Assembly (NCBI RefSeq): GCF_033439725.1
Contig: NW_026944385.1
Coordinates: forward strand, 868,001-932,000
Direction: 5' to 3'
Length of the DNA: 64,000 nucleotides
DNA from: Neurospora tetraspora
Lineage: Eukaryota; Ascomycota; Sordariomycetes; Sordariales; Sordariaceae
Made by a program: the position numbers and the translations under genes
Part shown: positions 11,324 to 24,371 of the stretch, one piece after another
How the letters are laid out: each line of letters opens with the position of its first letter
How positions within the stretch are numbered: position 1 is the first letter of the stretch
The notes under the pieces: model-generated
The model's input: the letters and a program-made list of their open reading frames with translations, nothing else
Database searches by the model: none
What the model was told of the DNA's origin: nothing

Positions 11324-13739
11324 CTTGTTTATGATGTCGGATGATGACTCTGTATAAAAGGGCGACTGTGTAACCGGTGCGCTGGGATTCGTGTGTTGTG
11401 CGCAATTGGGCGTCGTTCAATGCCACCGGTGCATGAACTCAGTCTTGGGTCTCCGGGAATCAGAAGGTCGCTGTGTTTGGATATTTTTTTGCTCTGCCAC
11501 TTTTGCCCTGGACAAGTTTTTTCGAAATTTTTGCGGCAAGCTCAGGACGGAGCACGGGCCACGGCCATGCGGGGTGGGGATTCTACCCCAATTGACGCCG
11601 CATTGGCGACCCCATTGGCCCATTGGACTCGATTGGAGCGCTGTAAGTTGGGAAGGCTTGGCGCCGATTGTGCGGAGTTGAGATTTTGGTGTCGATAAGA
11701 GTTCTGATAAGAATAATATGGCAGAGAGCACTGCCAGCTGATGGACAGCTGTCTGATTTTTAGTCTCACAAATCAACACTTCGTCTTTCGACTTCCCGTC
11801 CACTCAACTGAAGTTGTCCAGTGCCCATCGTCCTCCGGCTCCCACACGGGACATGCTGCCCACTTTTGTACCACACCACATACACTCTTCCTTTTGACCT
11901 TCGCATCGCACTCAACCAGATCGCATATCGCACCCACCCTGTTATTCCCATTTGGCCAATGGTCGATCTCCCTCACTCACATCAACATCAGCCCTATCGG
12001 CTCGATCTGCATGTCTGACCCTGCACAATGGGAGAGATTGAGGCTTGGACTGTTTGGCGGTGTCGGTAACAGTCCGTTCATCGATCCTTTTACGGCTTTC
12101 CGGGAGAGCAGGGAGACGGATGATTCATGATGAATTCTTGTTCTTCTCATTGCGGCAATGCCACAATCCCTTACTTCTCCTGTCACTTTCATGCCAATTT
12201 GCTGATATCATATGCAGTGGCCATATCTCGTCTTTCTTACCTTCCTTTGTCGTCGACCGAGACACATCCCATATCAGCACTACACGATATGCAGTCAGAT
12301 CAAAAACATGACCACCTCGGACTTTGGCTGTCACAAGTGTCGACAGCTTCGCATTTCAAGCAAGACTCGCGTCCAAGAAGGGATTATGGATTACCACCTG
12401 ACCGGAACGCCGAATGACTCAGGCCAACAACATTGTCGTCCGCCCGGTCTCAGGACATTCAATGCATCGTCTACTACGACGTCCATGTTCTCGTCAGGGC
12501 GGGGGGCAACATGGCAGACACAGACAGACAGACAAGACTTGGGATGTTTAGACTAATATGGCAGGTCGTTCATCGTCGCTTTCACTTCCTATAGAAGCCA
12601 TGGAAGAATAGCCTCTCTGGCTTCTGCGGGATTGGTCGCCAAACGGTTCCGTCCAGCCGGACATCCAATCAGCGACATACCAACTCCGGGACTTCGAGTG
12701 ATGATACATAACAGTGGCGGAAGAGCCCTACAGGATGCACGACACCCCCAAATCGCCCCAATTCTCCCGCTCTTCAGCGCATCAGAAGCGTCCGGGTCGA
12801 TGGCGCACCACTCCGGCCCGTCGCATGCATGTGGTGCCGCCGTGTATCATTTCCACTTCGGTCTCGCAGCGTCGACAGCACCACCACCACCACCACGATA
12901 CTACAGAGTACCCCAGTCGAATCAGCCTCCTCCGACAGTTCAAGTAATGCCAAATCGATAGTGGTGTTTGGCATAGTGATTTGTATATATGTTTGTATAT
13001 TTGGTAGCCTGAACCAGTGCGCAGCTGTGATGAGCTTCCCTCTACACCGACCTTCCAAGCTATGAGACTATCAAAAAGGTACTCTGCAGTATCTGTCTAT
13101 CCGTCCCCTTGGATTCAGCCTTATGCCCTCGGGGTCACGTCGCTATACAGCGGCATCTCCGTACGACATAATCCCATCCTACCCTGCGAGCCTAGTCTGC
13201 TATGTAGCTACCTTACCTAGGAACAATGGCCGGCCTACAAGCTCCGCGCCGGCACCGACACCCCACGAAACCATCATCAAGGACCGCGACTTCGCCTTCT
13301 TCTGACATGATACTGCCGTCCCTCCGCGTCACCCTAGAGGCCGGCATAGAAGATGAAAGCACCGCCTCCTCCAGGAACCGTTCCGTCTCCCAATAGCTTG
13401 GTTACTTCTACCCGGATCACGTTTGACCCTTGAGAGCTTCTTGGCTTCACCATCCCCACAAAGTCTTGCACAGCCCTGTGCGCAGTCAATTCGTGAATCC
13501 ACTTCATCAATTGGTCGAATGAGCATAGGTCTGGACACAAGACATGATCTCACACCCCTAGAGCTTCGATAAATAAGAACGACACCATTTCTTGAACAAG
13601 GCCAATCTGGAGGTAGCCCGTTTCCTGCCTTCATTCCACGGCATCCTGCCCAGACTTGCTCCTGACTGGTAACTTTAGCTTATACCTTTGTTGTCTAACA
13701 AAAGTCACACACCAGACCAATACCGCCCAAGCCTTCTTC
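11324..13739. other. 2.4-kb intergenic region, no supported gene
   Basis: The left end is the NOP58 promoter and leader, and the right end is the leader of the C2H2 gene. Between them the longest open frames are about 390 nt, overlap each other on both strands and carry no recognisable motif or splice-linked continuation. I see no tRNA, MITE or LINE sequence in it. An unrecognised lineage-specific gene or long non-coding RNA cannot be excluded. Confidence 0.5.
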
Positions 13740-16700
13740 ATGGCTCCGAATCACCATCAGCCAAGGGTAGACCCTGTGAAAGAAGGACTCACCAGCTACG
13801 CCGTCGGAGAAAATGATGCTGCCTCGTATCAGGTGCCGACTTCTACATCTAATATGAATCCCTATCCCGAGACACATACCGACGACATCTGGGAAGAAAA
13901 CGATTACTTTCCAACTGCCTACCATGATCTCACTAGCAAAAACTCACGCGCCTCACTCGCCTCGACATCTAGACGGAGCTCAGCTGCTCCCAGCATCTTT
14001 TCGACTGCTGGCCTAAGAATTTCCACTGCCTCGACGGTATACTCGCGGTACTCAGTTCGACAACACTCACTGGACTCGGCGGACCCTAATTTGTCTGCGA
14101 CACCTTGTAGTTCTGAGAAATGCGATGACGGCTTCAACACCGACGACTACCCACCTCGCTATTATTGCACATTTTGCGACGCCATGTTTGCGTATCCTGG
14201 ACAGTGGAGGGATCACGAACTCAAGGACCACGACAGACCCGAGGAGCATCTGTGCTCCATTTGCCACGATTCTTTCCCAGAACGGCCATCCCTTGCATCC
14301 CATTGTCGAGATGTCCACAACCTTGCTTCTCCCCCAACGACTGAACACATAGTCAAGCTACCAACAAGAGGAGCTTGGGGATGTGGATTCTGCGGTGCCT
14401 TTGTGCAGTCACGTCCTGACTACCTAGATCACGTCGGCAGGCACTGCGAAGAAGGCATGCAACGAGCCCATTGGCAGCACTCCTCTGTGATTCGTGGCCT
14501 CCTAAAACAGCCAAAGATAGTGGCAGCATGGAATCATTTGGTCTTGAATCACGAGCGGGACCGAGGTACCAAGTTGCATTTTACGTGGGACGAACACACA
14601 ACCGGACGACACGCGGCCACGGAGGATGATGACGCGCAGAATCCCTCTCGGCTGCAAGATATACTCGAGTTCTTCGCAAATGGCTCTTCGGATCCCCAGA
14701 GCATCGCGCAATACGCCTTTAACGTGGCTCAAATAAGGACCGAACAGAACGTCAGCAGCCTCGTCAAGGCGTATTACTCCCATGGCTTGCGCCCGTTGAC
14801 GGAGAGTCCAGTCGATATCAGTTCATCTCTAGTCGATGGGATGGGCCGCCTAAACCTCGAGCCATCATCGCCCCAAACCAGTGAAATGAATCCGGACAAT
14901 CCTGTATTGGCCGATTCTTCCCCAATTCCTGTGCCATCGACTAGGGCAGCTTTCACTGCAGCGTTTCCTTCTCAAACCACTGTCGTAGAATCCGGACTAT
15001 TTGCCGCTTGGGACCCCTACGTTCGCGCCCAATCCAAGGCAAGCCCAATTCGAGAAACGGACATCGCATCGCATCGCACAAGCCCGCCAAACACCACAGA
15101 GAGCGCTTCTTTTCCTGTGACCAAGACCAATGTATTTTCACGCTTGAAGTCGAGTCCATCACCAATGGGAAAAGGGCTACGTCGGATAGATAGCGATAGA
15201 CATCTTGATGCTCTCAAACCTGGAGCTGCGGACTTGGCCCGAGGGGAAGATATTCAACGTCCACGGACTGCTTTGGCCTCAGATTACACCGGACCCCCAA
15301 CCGCAGTATCTGCGGAACATGGCGTAGAAGCCAGTCAGCAACCCTCCCTTTCAGATGCTTTGCTTGAACTTGCTCCCAGGAACAACGTCGTTCGCAAGGA
15401 CTGGCTGCTTGTTCCGAAGCCAGGGAGCGGCTCTTCCATTGGGTCGCCGTCTGTCTCGAGCATGCAATCTGGTAACCCTAGGAACAGATTCTTGACCCTT
15501 GACGATAGCACTAGTGAACGTGTCTCAGATGACAGTTTATCTGATCCAGACCTCTGGGCAGAACACGACATCAGCAATGACAACAGCAGAGTCTGGAGCA
15601 AAGCCTATCAGCAGGCCATCAACACGGTGCTACAACGAACTTGGTTCCAGTATAACCAAAACTGGGATGCATTGATCAGATCATGTGTTGGGAGTGTAGG
15701 GAGCAGCAACATCGACAGGATGGATCCATATCGAGCAGGGAAGGCCACCCCGTCTCGGCGAAGGCCGGGTGGAAGCCTCCGACCTCCAAGTTCTCGGCGA
15801 ACCCCCGACGACGATGACGATGACGACGATGATGACGGCAGTCAGCCCTCGCCTTATGCTTCCAGGCCTGGGTCCGCAACATCGAAGAGATTTGCTTGCC
15901 CGTTCCGTAAGCACAATCCAGAAAAGTACAACCGTGTGGATTATGATATTTGCGCGAACAAGGACTGGCCGACCATTCCAAGGCTAAAGTAAATATACCA
16001 ACCACGATCCCTAGCCCTCGCCCCATGCATGGTACGTCGCTAACACTCTTTGTAGGGAGCATCTCTATCGGAGACACTACAAGATCCATTGTCAACGGTG
16101 CAAGCAAACTTTCAGCGATGCGAGACAGCTCACGATTCACGAGATGGCCCCGGAAGCTTGCGAACTCCTCGATGTCAAACCGCCTGGAGACATTACCACA
16201 TCACAAGAACGGCAGCTCAAGTCCAGGAAGCATACACATCGGCGCCAGAGCGACGAAGAGAAATGGAGAGAGATTTATCGACTGCTGTTCCCCAACGATA
16301 TTGTGCCGTCACCTTGTGAGTCTTCCTAGGACCTCCGGTCCACAGCGTCCAGACAGACAACTGACCGATGTGTCAACAGATCCCGAATACGCAGAGGATT
16401 TCCAGCCTATGGGAGCCGAGTCTCGAAACTTTCTCGAATTCCAACACTACCTGTTGACGGAAATGCCCCGGCTTTTCACGCAAGCGGCCTACGAATACGC
16501 CGGGCAACACATACAAGATCAAGTGGTGCTACGGGTTGACGACGTCAACAAGATCATTGAAGATACCCTGCAACAGGCCTACGACACATGGACATTACAA
16601 GGACGTCTGCTTCCGCCGAACATCAGCCCATCCATCTCGATGCGCGAGTTCCCGGCTACACCGGCTACACAGGTCGGGCATTCGACTAGCATGCCATCAA

Positions 16701-16990
16701 CAACCTGGTCCGAAACGCCTATGGCTCCTCCACCATATATCCACGAACAGTCAGCTACTCCCTTGTTTCCCAATACCTCTGCTCCGGAATATGCACTCTT
16801 CTCGGTCGCATCTGATATGGACAATATGCTTTCCCTCGACGATCTTGACATCACTGTCTCCAACCCGGTTGGGTCTGCACCGAGCTACACGAGCAATGGT
16901 TACATGACAACAGGACCAGATGTGCAGTATACTGGTGCTGGTTTCTTTCCTTACGGTACTAATACGGGCGAAAATCAGAATTGGTTCTAA
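13740..16990 (+). CDS. large C2H2 zinc-finger protein, 1039 aa
   Basis: Three exons (13740-15988, 16056-16315, 16380-16990), introns 67 and 64 bp, phases close. Two adjacent C2H2 fingers lie near residues 140-195 (YYCTFCDAMFAYPGQWRDHE and LCSICHDSFPERPSLASHC). A third cysteine/histidine unit follows (WGCGFCGAF...DHVGRH). After a long disordered serine-rich region there is an acidic run of aspartates (about residue 690) and then a second zinc-binding module spanning the first splice junction (FACPFRKHNPEKY...RLKEHLYRRHYKIHCQRC). This CPF/HNPEKY module is familiar from a large group of Sordariomycete proteins of unknown role. The C-terminus is disordered and hydrophobic/acidic, as in activation regions (inference). 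The upstream in-frame frame extends to 13656 but lacks a better ATG. Confidence 0.85.
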
Positions 16991-18477
16991 GCCATTTCTG
17001 TCGGTACGTGCGGCACAACCCACCAAAGAATTAAGATGATGGCTAGAATAGGAGGAGGGAGACAGGGGCTGTTTCCTATGTTGTCAGCCACAGTAGTCAA
17101 TTTGCAGATTACCGCTCCTTTAGACTCGGGGCAATCTTGACGGAGCGGCCAGAGCCGGACAAGGTCATTTGCTGTTTCATTTCCAGCTTGTGGTGGTTGG
17201 TTTGGATCGAAAGCAGAAACTACATTTCATATTCAATAGACCGTTGGAGAAGCTCATCGCCTTGTCCTCTTTTCCTCAGACATACCGTATAATCCTGGGA
17301 AAGTCGGTTTCCAGGTTGCAGGGTTAAAGGTGTCCGGCAACCAAGTACATGCTCTCTGACGGCCGCCGAAAGCATCTGATAGATCTTTAACCCTGCGTTT
17401 TCTGCACAGCCTGGAAAACGAGTTTCCCGAGTCTTTACGGTACCATCATGTAACCTGGATTTACCTTGTTTTCCTTGCTCATTTATTATGGAGGCGGTTT
17501 CCCACTTTCCGTCCTGCGATAACCTGCTCTATCTCCTATTACCTCTAGGTACTTTATCGACGCATTCCTTGGCCAACACAGCTGCACTGCGATGCAGCGT
17601 TACTGCCTAATTAGCCATGGTAGCTGGTAGCTTGCCGCAGCTTCCCAATGTCCTTTGATGCGGAACAGTCTCGCAGACCAAGTTACCTTACCGGGCAGAC
17701 ACAGAGAGCGGGGAACCACGACCAGCGGAAAAATCGAGCCTTCCCGAGATAACACAGCCTGTGAACAAAGCTCTGGCGGCACTTGGCACCAAGAATGGCC
17801 GGCTTCTTCCTTCCTTCTTGTTTCCTCTATTATGCACCAGCACCCTTACGGGGGCAAGGTCTTCGTTCCAAATCCTCAATGTCATCGCTGCTTCCACTTT
17901 GATTGTCTGTAAGGCTAGGTCTCAATGGCCCACTATCCATTAGAACCTTCAGGGGACAGGGGAAGGCGGGCTTGATTGTCCTGTCTTGGTGGAGGAACAC
18001 ACCCGGTGGTGTTTCTCACCGTACCCGACTCCACTGATGTTTGGGGATGGGGTGGACCTGAGGTGTCGGGAGTCTTTGGCTTCAGTTGGATGGACTGTCA
18101 GGAAGTGGCTTGTGCCTGATTTAGAGTGGCCATGTCGGGAGCATCAAGGCTGAATTCAGGCTTGGGAAGTGGCTGGGTCGGATATGGGTCTGCATCTGCA
18201 ATAGACTGCCTGGTTCTTACCTAGAGGTATAAGTTGATGGCGACTGTTATCATTGCTCTTTCTAGGCCCAGAATCGAGGATGAGCCTCGAGCTGCTTAAG
18301 TATTCCGCGCTACTCGTCTTTTGGTTCTCCTTCTTTTCTCTCTTCCACCCGCAACACAATCACACATCTCTATCACCGTCGCCAGTCTTTTTGGACATTA
18401 AAGCATCATTTCTGGGCAAGATCCCCTGCATCATTTGAACACGAACCACAACATCATTCTCTCAAACCGTCACCAAG
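16991..18477. other. intergenic, no supported gene
   Basis: This 1.5-kb region holds the C2H2 gene 3' untranslated region and the promoter of the gene at 18478. There are only short unsupported frames and no recognisable repeats. A CT-rich leader lies just upstream of 18478. Confidence 0.55.
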
Positions 18478-20304
18478 ATGAGTGATCAGAATCACTTCCA
18501 AGGCAGAAGACGCTCAAGACGCTCCTCCATGTCTGAGTCGCAGATGAGTGATCAAAACCCCTCCCGAAAAAGACGCCCCTCTGCTCCAGCTGCAGCTTCT
18601 CCGCGTGGAACAGCGGCAGAGTTGCATATACTTCGCGAGGCAATCCGCAGGGAAGCCCAAGCATTTGGAATGGGCCTCCAGCCAGCAGATGTGAGTGCAT
18701 ATGTACCAACTCATCGTCATCAGCGAGGTCAACCAGCAGCTGACGAATGCACAGCTCGAATCTCCGGATCTTCCTTCGTTCCTTAAATTGACAGAGACCG
18801 ATGTTGAACACCAGGTTCAGACACTTGTCACAAGGGAGTCGGATATTCGCAGGCTTGTCGAGATGGGAAAGAACACTATCGAGCCAAAATCCACAGAAGT
18901 CACCGCCAAGTCAAGCCCAACTACAGGTTCCGTCGTATCAGCAGCATCACCGGCATCGGTCTGCAAATTTTTCCTCCCAGTGAAGGGTCGTCAAGCTACC
19001 CCGTTCCCCACAAACTCGGTGGCGTCAGGCTCGCTGGCATCAAGCATTAGGAGTCCTGCGCCTTCGACTCCAAAAGCCATTCATCAGCAAAACCCCATGA
19101 ATCTTACAGTTCCCGCGACCGCTCCTATGACAGTGACCAGGATCGAACGACCCTCGGGCGCCTTCGCTGAACGTCGCGGCCGTCAAGAGCAGCCCGAAAG
19201 ATCGAACGCCGTTGAAGGCCTGTTGCCCAGCCTCTTGCCCCAACCCGCTGATGCTCATATGCAGACAGAAACTTCACAGCCCGTCGAGGAATCTCGCCGA
19301 GTTCGCTTTGCTGAGGTCGATCAGTCACAGGATAAGACTGTGGTACCGTCCTCGCCCTCAGTTCACGGAACCGAACAATCTCCCGCCGGTGTGAAAACAC
19401 TCGCCACCGAGTCCGAGGGTGGACCAGCTCCCGTTACCGGAGTCTCAGGTTCCCCTCCGATCGATGACACCGCACCATCTCGTGGAAGTGGGAGTGCATC
19501 ATCTTCGCGTCCAAGGTCGAGAGCTTCTACCCGTTCTAGAGCAACTTCACAGCTGCTGCCCGGTCCCTTGCCAATGATTCCATCTCCATTAATCTCGGAC
19601 TCCCTAAACGCAGTCATAAACGTTACGAAGAGATTTCGGGAAGTGACTCAAGCGCTTGGGTTCCGGGATGATGATGCCTTCAAGGTGTGGTGCAAGCGCT
19701 GCGTTGAATGGAGTTTTGATGAGTTTTACAAGCCTTATATGAAGGATTGGTCAAACTACGCGCAGCGTCTGAGTAAGGCAGAAGTGGACGAAGCAACCAA
19801 CATTGGTTGTCGTGCTTTGATTGCTCTGATTAAAGAGGATCAGACTGGGTTTCTTGAAGGGCATTGTGAGTTTGACTTTCCCTCGCCAGGATATGACGCA
19901 GTGACTAATCGATATTTGTCCGTACAGTGAATCGCCTTCAGCTTTTTGCGCGTTTTGCTATTGACGTGGTGCACGAAGACGATGACATGCATGCTGAAAT
20001 CCCTGAGGACAACAGCTTTCTTTGTGAACACCCGTTGGGCAACACGCAAAAAATCCGCGGACTAATTATGTTGGCGGACTTCTTGCTCGACTGCCGTTTT
20101 GTGGAGGCGACGACGAGACGTAAGTACTTTGCGGCGTCAGCCAGGGCGAGTGCACGCAGAAACTCTGATGAGGATTCTGTTAAAGACGATGACGATCAGA
20201 AAGGCAAAGGCAAAGATGTGATAAGCCCGAGGGAGCACTTTGCGTCTGTGGCGAGGGAGAAGGCACAAGCCTCGTTGATGGATATATCCGGCGGAGAGAA
20301 GTGA
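18478..20304 (+). CDS. protein of unknown function, 566 aa, disordered with helical C-terminus
   Basis: Three exons (18478-18690, 18755-19865, 19928-20304) with introns of 64 and 62 bp (both donors GTGAGT), phases close. Residues 1-60 are basic and serine-rich (RRRSRRSS, SRKRRP). Residues 100-370 are low-complexity Ser/Pro/Thr. The C-terminal ~180 residues are helical and look like a folded domain (TKRFREVTQALGFRDDDAF, WCKRCVEWSFDEFYKPYM, IRGLIMLADFLLDCRF). I do not recognise the domain. The basic N-terminus is compatible with nuclear localisation (inference). Consistent splicing across three exons makes this a likely real gene. Confidence 0.75.
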
Positions 20305-21136
20305 TTGTGGTTGTTTTCATGTTGGCCTTCGTTCGTGTCCGATCTTTCTGCATGTATCATTCAGCAGCGAAGGTTGCAGAGCAATTGGCAGATACAGATG
20401 GTTGGGAGAGGATGATGGTTTTAACATACAGTGACGAGCGGGAGAAACTCGAGCGAAGTATAGTCATTTCTAGTATAGCTTAGGAAAACTCTTGCGGTTT
20501 CCGAATGAGATGATGATCGTTGATACATCGTCCGACATGATGTGATATCGACATAACATGCCAGCGGGGGTTACACTCGGCTTCAGTCTCGCAGGTCGCT
20601 TCTCCAACATTCTCTTGATAGCCGTCATCCTTCCTTGACTGACATGGACAGTAATACGGCGACTGGGAGTTGAAGTAACGCACTTTACCACTTCCTCTTG
20701 GTGCATGTTGCGAAATTCGGTCAATGAAGACGCAATTGAGGAGCTGCCACACATTGTCGGCAGATTCAAGATTTGATCAAGAGGTTCTCGATGGGCTTGC
20801 GTCTCGAACGTCTTGGTCCTGTGCCTCTCATTGACCAACCTGGAGCATGCATGCCATACCGAGCCAAGCTTGCAACATCATGATGCATAATGCCTGATTA
20901 ATCATGTCTTTGATCGCGGTTCACAAGAACGGCATGTCGACGGAAAGGTGGGAGGAGGGGAAAGTATAAGTACCAAGTTGAGGTGCGCCGTCGTCACTGT
21001 TCAGGGTCGAACTTTCGTCTTTACTTGCAGTTCTTACTGTAGTATTGAGGCACTTAGCAATCCAACTAACAATACGGTACCAAAAGCGACATACAGCACC
21101 ACGAGCAATCTCAATTACCGATTGAAACTTGGCATC
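20305..21136. other. intergenic, no supported gene
   Basis: Spacer between the 566-aa unknown gene and the NmrA-like gene. Minus-strand frames of 270-370 nt exist but overlap one another and carry no motif. Confidence 0.5.
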
Positions 21137-22273
21137 ATGTCTTCCACCATCAACACCGTCGCTGTCCTCGGTGTAAGTCACCACCAGACCTCCAACTACC
21201 CTTTCTCAGTCTGCACCCGCAAGACCACTCAGCGATCTAACAACACCCTTCCTACTACCCAAATAGGGTACAGGCAACCTAGGCACCCACATAGTCCGCG
21301 CCCTCCTAGTCGGCGGTTTCACCGTGACCATCCTCACCCGCCCCGGTTCCACCTCCCCGCGCCCTTCATTCTCCCCGTACACCGTCCCGTTCACCGAAGT
21401 CGACTATTCCTCCCCTTCCTCTTTGCGAGATGCATTCCAAGGCCAAGACGCCGTGGTCTCGGTCCTGGCTACCGCTGTGGTGCAAGAGCAAAAGAAGATT
21501 ATCGATGCGGCCGTCGAGGCCGGGGTGAAGAGATTCGTGCCGAGCGAGTTTGGGGTGAACACGCGCAAGGCAGGGATCGAAAAGACGAGGATTGGGGAGT
21601 TGTTGGCGGGGAAGAGGGGGTTTGTCGATTATTTGATTAGTAAAGAGGGAGATGGGATTAGTTGGACTGGGTTGTCGACGGGGTTGTTTTTTGATCCGGT
21701 GCATGTATGTGACACTCTCTCGTCGTTCTGAAGGGTTGTGGGATCAAATGGTTGTGGAATGGGAATGGGAATGGGATTGACGGGAGATGCTAACACCATT
21801 TTTGTCAATAGGTGTTGTCGAATGGACTTGGTGGAATTGACATTAAGAACGGCAAAGCAACAATCATCGACTCCGGCACCGAACCCTGGCCCGCTTCCTT
21901 AAGGTCTCATGTCGGCCGCGCCGTCTCGGAAATCCTGCGCCACCCCGACCTCACCAGGAACCAGTACCTCTCCACGGCCTCGTTCAACGTGTCGCAGAAC
22001 CAACTGCTCAAAATCGTCGAGGAGCTGACGGGTAAGAAGCTGGAGGTTGCTAATGTCAGCTCGAAGGATATTTTCAAGCAGGGCGAGGAGAAGTTGAAGA
22101 GGGGGGATTATAGCGCGTTTGTGGAGTTTTTGAAGGTCCATTTTCTGGCGGATGGGGCGGGGAATGCTCTGGGAGAGGAGGAGAGTGCGAATGAGAAGTT
22201 GGGATTGGTGACGGAGGATGTTAGGGCGGTCGTGAAGGGGTATTTGGAGGGGGAGGGGTTGTTGGCTGCTTGA
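21137..22273 (+). CDS. NmrA-like / isoflavone-reductase-type NAD(P)-binding oxidoreductase
   Basis: Three exons (21137-21172, 21267-21704, 21812-22273) encode 311 aa. The 36-nt first exon ends in VAVLG and the second begins GTGNLGTHIVRALL. The first splice therefore assembles the glycine-rich Rossmann motif GGTGNLG, which confirms it. Further family signs are the ILTRPGS after beta-2 (NADP-type recognition), VVSVLATAVVQEQKKIIDAA and the AGVKRFVPSEFG motif of the atypical short-chain/NmrA class. The C-terminal half is the substrate-side domain. Family members include aromatic alcohol/isoflavone reductases and redox-sensing regulators. No neighbouring cluster indicates the substrate. Confidence 0.88.
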
Positions 22274-22525
22274 GGGGTGGCACTGACTGTGTGTTTTAGC
22301 TGGTTTCCATGGATAGACCATAGTGTACCTAGGAGCTGATAGTCTCCAAGATAATGAACTGATGCTGTTTTCTGTGGATATAGTTGCATTCTAAATATCG
22401 AGTGTCTTGATGATGTCTGGTGATGCCGTGATGGTGCGGATCAGCGGATTTCGTTCAACCAGTTGCGGCGTTTGGTTTGGGTGATATGAGCAAAAGGTTG
22501 CAACCGAATTCAGCAACAACCAATA

Positions 22526-22618
22526 GGGATTGTAGTATAGTGGTCAGTACTTCTCGTTGTGGTCAATTCGACATACAACGAATCCGAGAGGACCCCGGTT
22601 CGATTCCGGGCAATCCCA
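22526..22618 (+). tRNA. tRNA-His (anticodon GTG) with a 21-nt intron
   Basis: The acceptor stem GGGATTG pairs with CAATCCC and the discriminator is A. The anticodon stem TCTCG pairs with CGAGA, the loop reads TTGTGG/C, and the T-arm is CCCGG-TTCGATT-CCGGG. A 21-nt intron lies at 22563-22583, directly after the base 3' of the anticodon. The extra 5' G of tRNA-His is expected to be added after transcription. A T-run follows as terminator. Confidence 0.93.
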
Positions 22619-22862
22619 TCGTTTTGCTGTTTTTGCCTTTACTTTACCTCCTTGCTTTTTGACACGGCCGACAGTTTGTGATGATAACTTTCCAGAACGT
22701 CGCTCCTGATATTTTGCATCGAGTATAGTTGAATTCCCAAGGTATTGGAGCAGTGAATGTGTTCCTAAGCAGATGAAGATATTTGCACGGCAAGATGTAA
22801 GCATGGTAGTCTGTCCACGGCACCGCACCCTCCAAAGTTCATTCACCAAAACGCCGATTTTA

Positions 22863-23189
22863 GGGCGTGATCCGTTGGCTTTTTTGGACTTGCTCACCCG
22901 GGTGAGAAAGCCTGGTGAACATCGTGATCCGGAAACTCTATCAACACCTTTGTACCCTTTTTCACCCGGTGAGCACGATGTGCATCGGGTGAGCAAAATT
23001 AGTCCACTTTTTAAACTTTGAGCCAACCAAATTGCTCGCATCCATCTTCAACATTCTCACCCGGGTTTTCGACGAAGAGGTTGTTCAACACTCGATATGC
23101 ATCGGTGAGAAAGGGTTCGTGCAACTCGCTCACCCGAAGTACCTTTTTTCCCGGTGAGCAAGTCCAAAAAAAGCCAACGGATCACGCCC
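22863..23189. mobile_element. PIF/Harbinger-like MITE, copy 2 (327 bp)
   Basis: The terminal inverted repeats begin GGGCGTGATCCGTTGGC and continue almost perfectly for about 38 bp (through GGACTTGCTCACC). TTA flanks both ends (22860-22862 and 23190-23192). The inverted right end matches the left end of copy 1 well inward of the terminal repeat (shared GGTACTTCGGGTGA and GTTGCACG), so the two belong to one family. The interior is built of CACCCGGGTGAG-like palindromes. It has no coding capacity. It lies just 3' of the tRNA-His gene. Confidence 0.85.
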
Positions 23190-23192
23190 TTA

Positions 23193-24371
23193 AGAAAACA
23201 TTTGGAGGAAGGTGCAACTCATGCCCGAGTGCACCACCCCGCAATAATCGCGCACATGACTCTTTCGTGTCTTCGTAACTGTTCAGAAAACGAAATAAAG
23301 CAGGCGCGTCACGAAGATCGTAGCAAAATGGAAGCGGCCCTCATGGTTGCACTTCAAAAAGTGGTGTACACTATCAGCGAGGCACCGAGCTTGCTGGCTT
23401 CGTTGTTAGTGAAGACTTGCCTGCCGGGGACACTCGGTCGACCCGATTGCACCTGCCATTCTTGCCTGCCGCACGTACCTGTTGCAAGCCTGCACCTGCC
23501 CAAATGCCCTCTGCAATTGCCGAGCAGCTGCGTCCGTGACGAGACTCCAATGCCTTGTTTGTGTGCAATTTATGCTCGATATCGTCTCTTCCAAGTTTCT
23601 TGACATTTGCCTAAATGCCGGTTCAGAGCATCCCCTCTTTGTTACCCAAATCCTGGTGTCACGGTTCTTCCACGCCATGTTCCTGTCCAGCTCTTGATCG
23701 GCTCTTGGTCGAGACGACCTCTGCTCGTCCCGTTATTGCCATACGAATGCCACTAGGCATACCTCCTAGGAGCGGACTTGTGATAGTACATACTATCTTC
23801 TACCTACTCATTCGTTTAACATCTTTTCCCCTGCTACAAAATTAACCTACTAACCTCCGACGCAACAACGACGCTATCGAATCCATCGAGTCCATCCCGT
23901 CCCGACCCAACTTCCACCGCTATCCGCAATCGTCCACTCAAATATACTGCCTAGCTCAACGTAGGACGAACAAGTGGCTATACCCAACCCATATTCTAGT
24001 GGATCGAATAATTCTTCTGCCTTCGCCCGGTGCCCATCACCTCGGACAAGCCTGACAAGCCACCCGCGAGGTCGGACTTTGACGTCGGATTAGGCTTGGG
24101 GTCCCGGCTCGAGCCCGGAAATTAGCTGCCAGGGCTGCCAAGCGGTAGGAATACCCGTGCCTCGCCCTATAAGGATGGTAATTTTGGTGCTACAATCCAA
24201 CTGAGCCTCAGATCATCACTCTGACGGGTGTAGAGGCTTATCCTCAGTGCTGACCGGGGAAATCCTTTGGCACCAAAACCCCGGTGACGGAGACACACCA
24301 GCATCACGGAGGAAAAGCCGTGTACTTGTCTTTGGTACCGTGATCAACTTGAAGTGTTTGCGTTGTATATC
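23193..24371. other. intergenic, upstream of the ABC transporter
   Basis: No supported gene. This region must contain the ABC transporter promoter. It may also contain a missed upstream coding exon, since the annotated N-terminus of that protein lacks the signal peptide usual for its relatives. Confidence 0.45.

Noticed and set aside
11741-12556. Overlapping plus-strand frames in the 11.3-13.7 kb gap
   Set aside because: Three frames of similar length overlap in all phases with low-complexity composition and no conserved motif.
24354-24371. Upstream start for the ABC transporter at 24354
   Set aside because: The codon there is GTG, not ATG; the first real ATG in frame is 24372.
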